A stretch of DNA of 14,630 bases from an uncultured Bacteroidales bacterium. Its GTDB lineage: Bacteria > Bacteroidota > Bacteroidia > Bacteroidales > UBA932. Under the pieces are notes generated by a model. The model saw only the letters and a list, made by a program, of their open reading frames with translations, did not search any database and had not been told where the DNA came from. Below, piece by piece: positions 13,587-14,630 of this stretch (positions are counted from its first letter, which is position 1; each line of letters begins with the position of its first letter). Position numbers and translations under genes: made by a program. The DNA is taken from assembly GCA_934693135.1 (NCBI GenBank), contig CAKUVA010000034.1:1-14630 (forward strand), in the 5' to 3' direction.

Positions 13587-14630
13587 TTAGAATGACACTT
13601 CCACGCCTCCGACAAAAGATTTAACCATAGAGTGTGATGCTCCCATTGTATAGCCAAGAGCTCCAAGTTCAGGATCCAATGCTCTTACATGGTGGAATGT
13701 ATACGGATTCAATGCACTTACATAAACTCTTACACCTTTCATCTTTATAGGGTTGAGTATTCTTTCAGGAAGGTTATATGACAGAGACAAATCCTTTATT
13801 CTCATATAACTGCCATCCTGGAGCATACGTGTAGAATAAACATATGATCTCTTTGAATTTCCGGCAACAGGTTTAGGCTGCACGCCTGTATCACCAGGTT
13901 TTTTCCAATAATTCAGGACGAGAGTAGATACATTCGTATTCATATCATATCCATCTGTATCTTGATTCATAGACGACATCACCTTGTTTCCTGCTACAAA
14001 CTCAAAGTAAGCTGACAAGGTCAAACCTTTCCATGTAATGCTTGTATTAAATCCACCAGTAGCTTTAGGCTCTGGGGAACCTGCATAAATATAACGTGCT
14101 TTGGAAACATCTGAAGTAGGTTTACCTTCCTTATCATACCAAACAGGATCTCCATTGGATGGATTGACGCCATACCATTCCCTCGTGTAGAAAGTATAAA
14201 GACTATGTCCCGGCACAATACGGACAGTCGTACTATTGTTACCAGTTGATCCTGCCCTTGAATCAGTCACACTCAAATACTCAGAGCCAGCAAGGTCAAG
14301 AACTTTAGACCTATTGAACGCAACATTAAAGCCGGCAGTCCAAAGCCAATCATTATTTCTAAGGATAACACCTTCAAGCTGGAACTCAAGTCCCTTATTC
14401 TGAATAGAACCTACATTCTTGAAATTAGAGCCAAAACCGGTAGTATAAGGAACCTGCTTGGAAAGAAGCATGTCATCAGTCTTTCTCTTATAATAATCAA
14501 TGCTTCCTGTAAGTCTATCATCGAAGAAACCAAAATCAACACCCACGTTCCATGTTTTATTCTTCTCCCATGAAAGATTAGGATTCGCCGGCCTTGAAGG
14601 AGCCATACCTGTCGCACCATTATACTGATT
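13587..14630 (-). CDS. SusC/RagA-family TonB-linked transporter, C-terminal part
   Basis: Only the last 347 residues are in the window; the reading frame is open to the right edge, so the signal peptide, plug and first strands lie outside. The visible part is beta-barrel: NPNLSWEKNKTWNVGVDFG, then VPYTTGFGSNFKNVGSIQNK, GVNPSNGDPVWYD, and a C-terminal Phe (GGVEVSF) as in outer-membrane proteins. The same landmarks occur in order in the SusC at 5795-8788 (NPKLTWEKQ, YPYTTGFSELVDNVGG, GVDPEDGQMMWY), so the two are family members but clearly different proteins. It leads the upstream module, with susD 13 bases later. Its promoter and any regulator would be beyond the right edge. Confidence 0.94.
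   Translation of the reverse strand, partial: NQYNGATGMAPSRPANPNLSWEKNKTWNVGVDFGFFDDRLTGSIDYYKRKTDDMLLSKQVPYTTGFGSNFKNVGSIQNKGLEFQLEGVILRNNDWLWTAGFNVAFNRSKVLDLAGSEYLSVTDSRAGSTGNNSTTVRIVPGHSLYTFYTREWYGVNPSNGDPVWYDKEGKPTSDVSKARYIYAGSPEPKATGGFNTSITWKGLTLSAYFEFVAGNKVMSSMNQDTDGYDMNTNVSTLVLNYWKKPGDTGVQPKPVAGNSKRSYVYSTRMLQDGSYMRIKDLSLSYNLPERILNPIKMKGVRVYVSALNPYTFHHVRALDPELGALGYTMGASHSMVKSFVGGVEVSF

Noticed and set aside
13574..13666. N-terminal extension of the upstream susD to 13666
   Set aside because: It would overlap the susC end by 80 bases and bury the lipoprotein signal after 31 non-signal residues. The ATG at 13573 gives a normal signal peptide.
1..14630. CRISPR array, phage genes, toxin-antitoxin or defence system
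   Set aside because: I saw no regularly spaced direct repeats, no phage structural or integrase genes and no small toxin-antitoxin pairs. The only mobile element seen is the IS remnant.

Overview
The window looks like a chromosomal segment of a Bacteroidota member, most likely order Bacteroidales. The evidence is two SusC/SusD outer-membrane pairs, a RecQ with the C-terminal extension usual in that phylum, promoters of the Bacteroides type (TTTG about 19 bases before TAnnTTTG), no clear Shine-Dalgarno sequences, and a tRNA gene with no encoded CCA. I cannot name the genus from sequence alone.

Left part (1-1038): a decayed insertion sequence of the IS256 family, Zn-binding variant, runs off the left edge on the minus strand. 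It has two internal deletions, each with a change of frame. A near-perfect palindrome overlaps its start codon. Next comes a minus-strand tRNA-Ser(UGA) with its own promoter and a strong hairpin terminator. The tRNA promoter and the recQ promoter point away from each other in the 806-1038 gap.

Middle left (1039-3380): recQ on the plus strand encodes a complete 732-residue DNA helicase. It converges on the long minus-strand cluster, and a hairpin at 3322-3350 can end transcription from both sides.

Right part (3381-14630, all minus strand): two tandem outer-membrane uptake modules. The upstream module (14630 down to 9652) is susC (its 5' part lies beyond the window), susD, a Calx-beta surface lipoprotein, and an FN3/Ig-like lipoprotein, closed by a hairpin. 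A small secreted protein of unknown function (8902-9573) follows, closed by another hairpin. A promoter then starts the second module (8788 down to 3381): susC, susD and a second Calx-beta lipoprotein. SusC is the TonB-dependent channel and SusD its surface lid. The extra lipoproteins sit where SusE/SusF-type binding proteins usually lie, so they probably bind ligand at the cell surface. No glycoside hydrolase, peptidase, sulfatase or regulator is visible, so the substrate is unknown.

The most interesting points are a possible common C-terminal module in three accessory lipoproteins with different N-terminal parts, the repeated susC-susD-Calx-beta gene order, and the hairpin-flanked unknown secreted protein between the modules.
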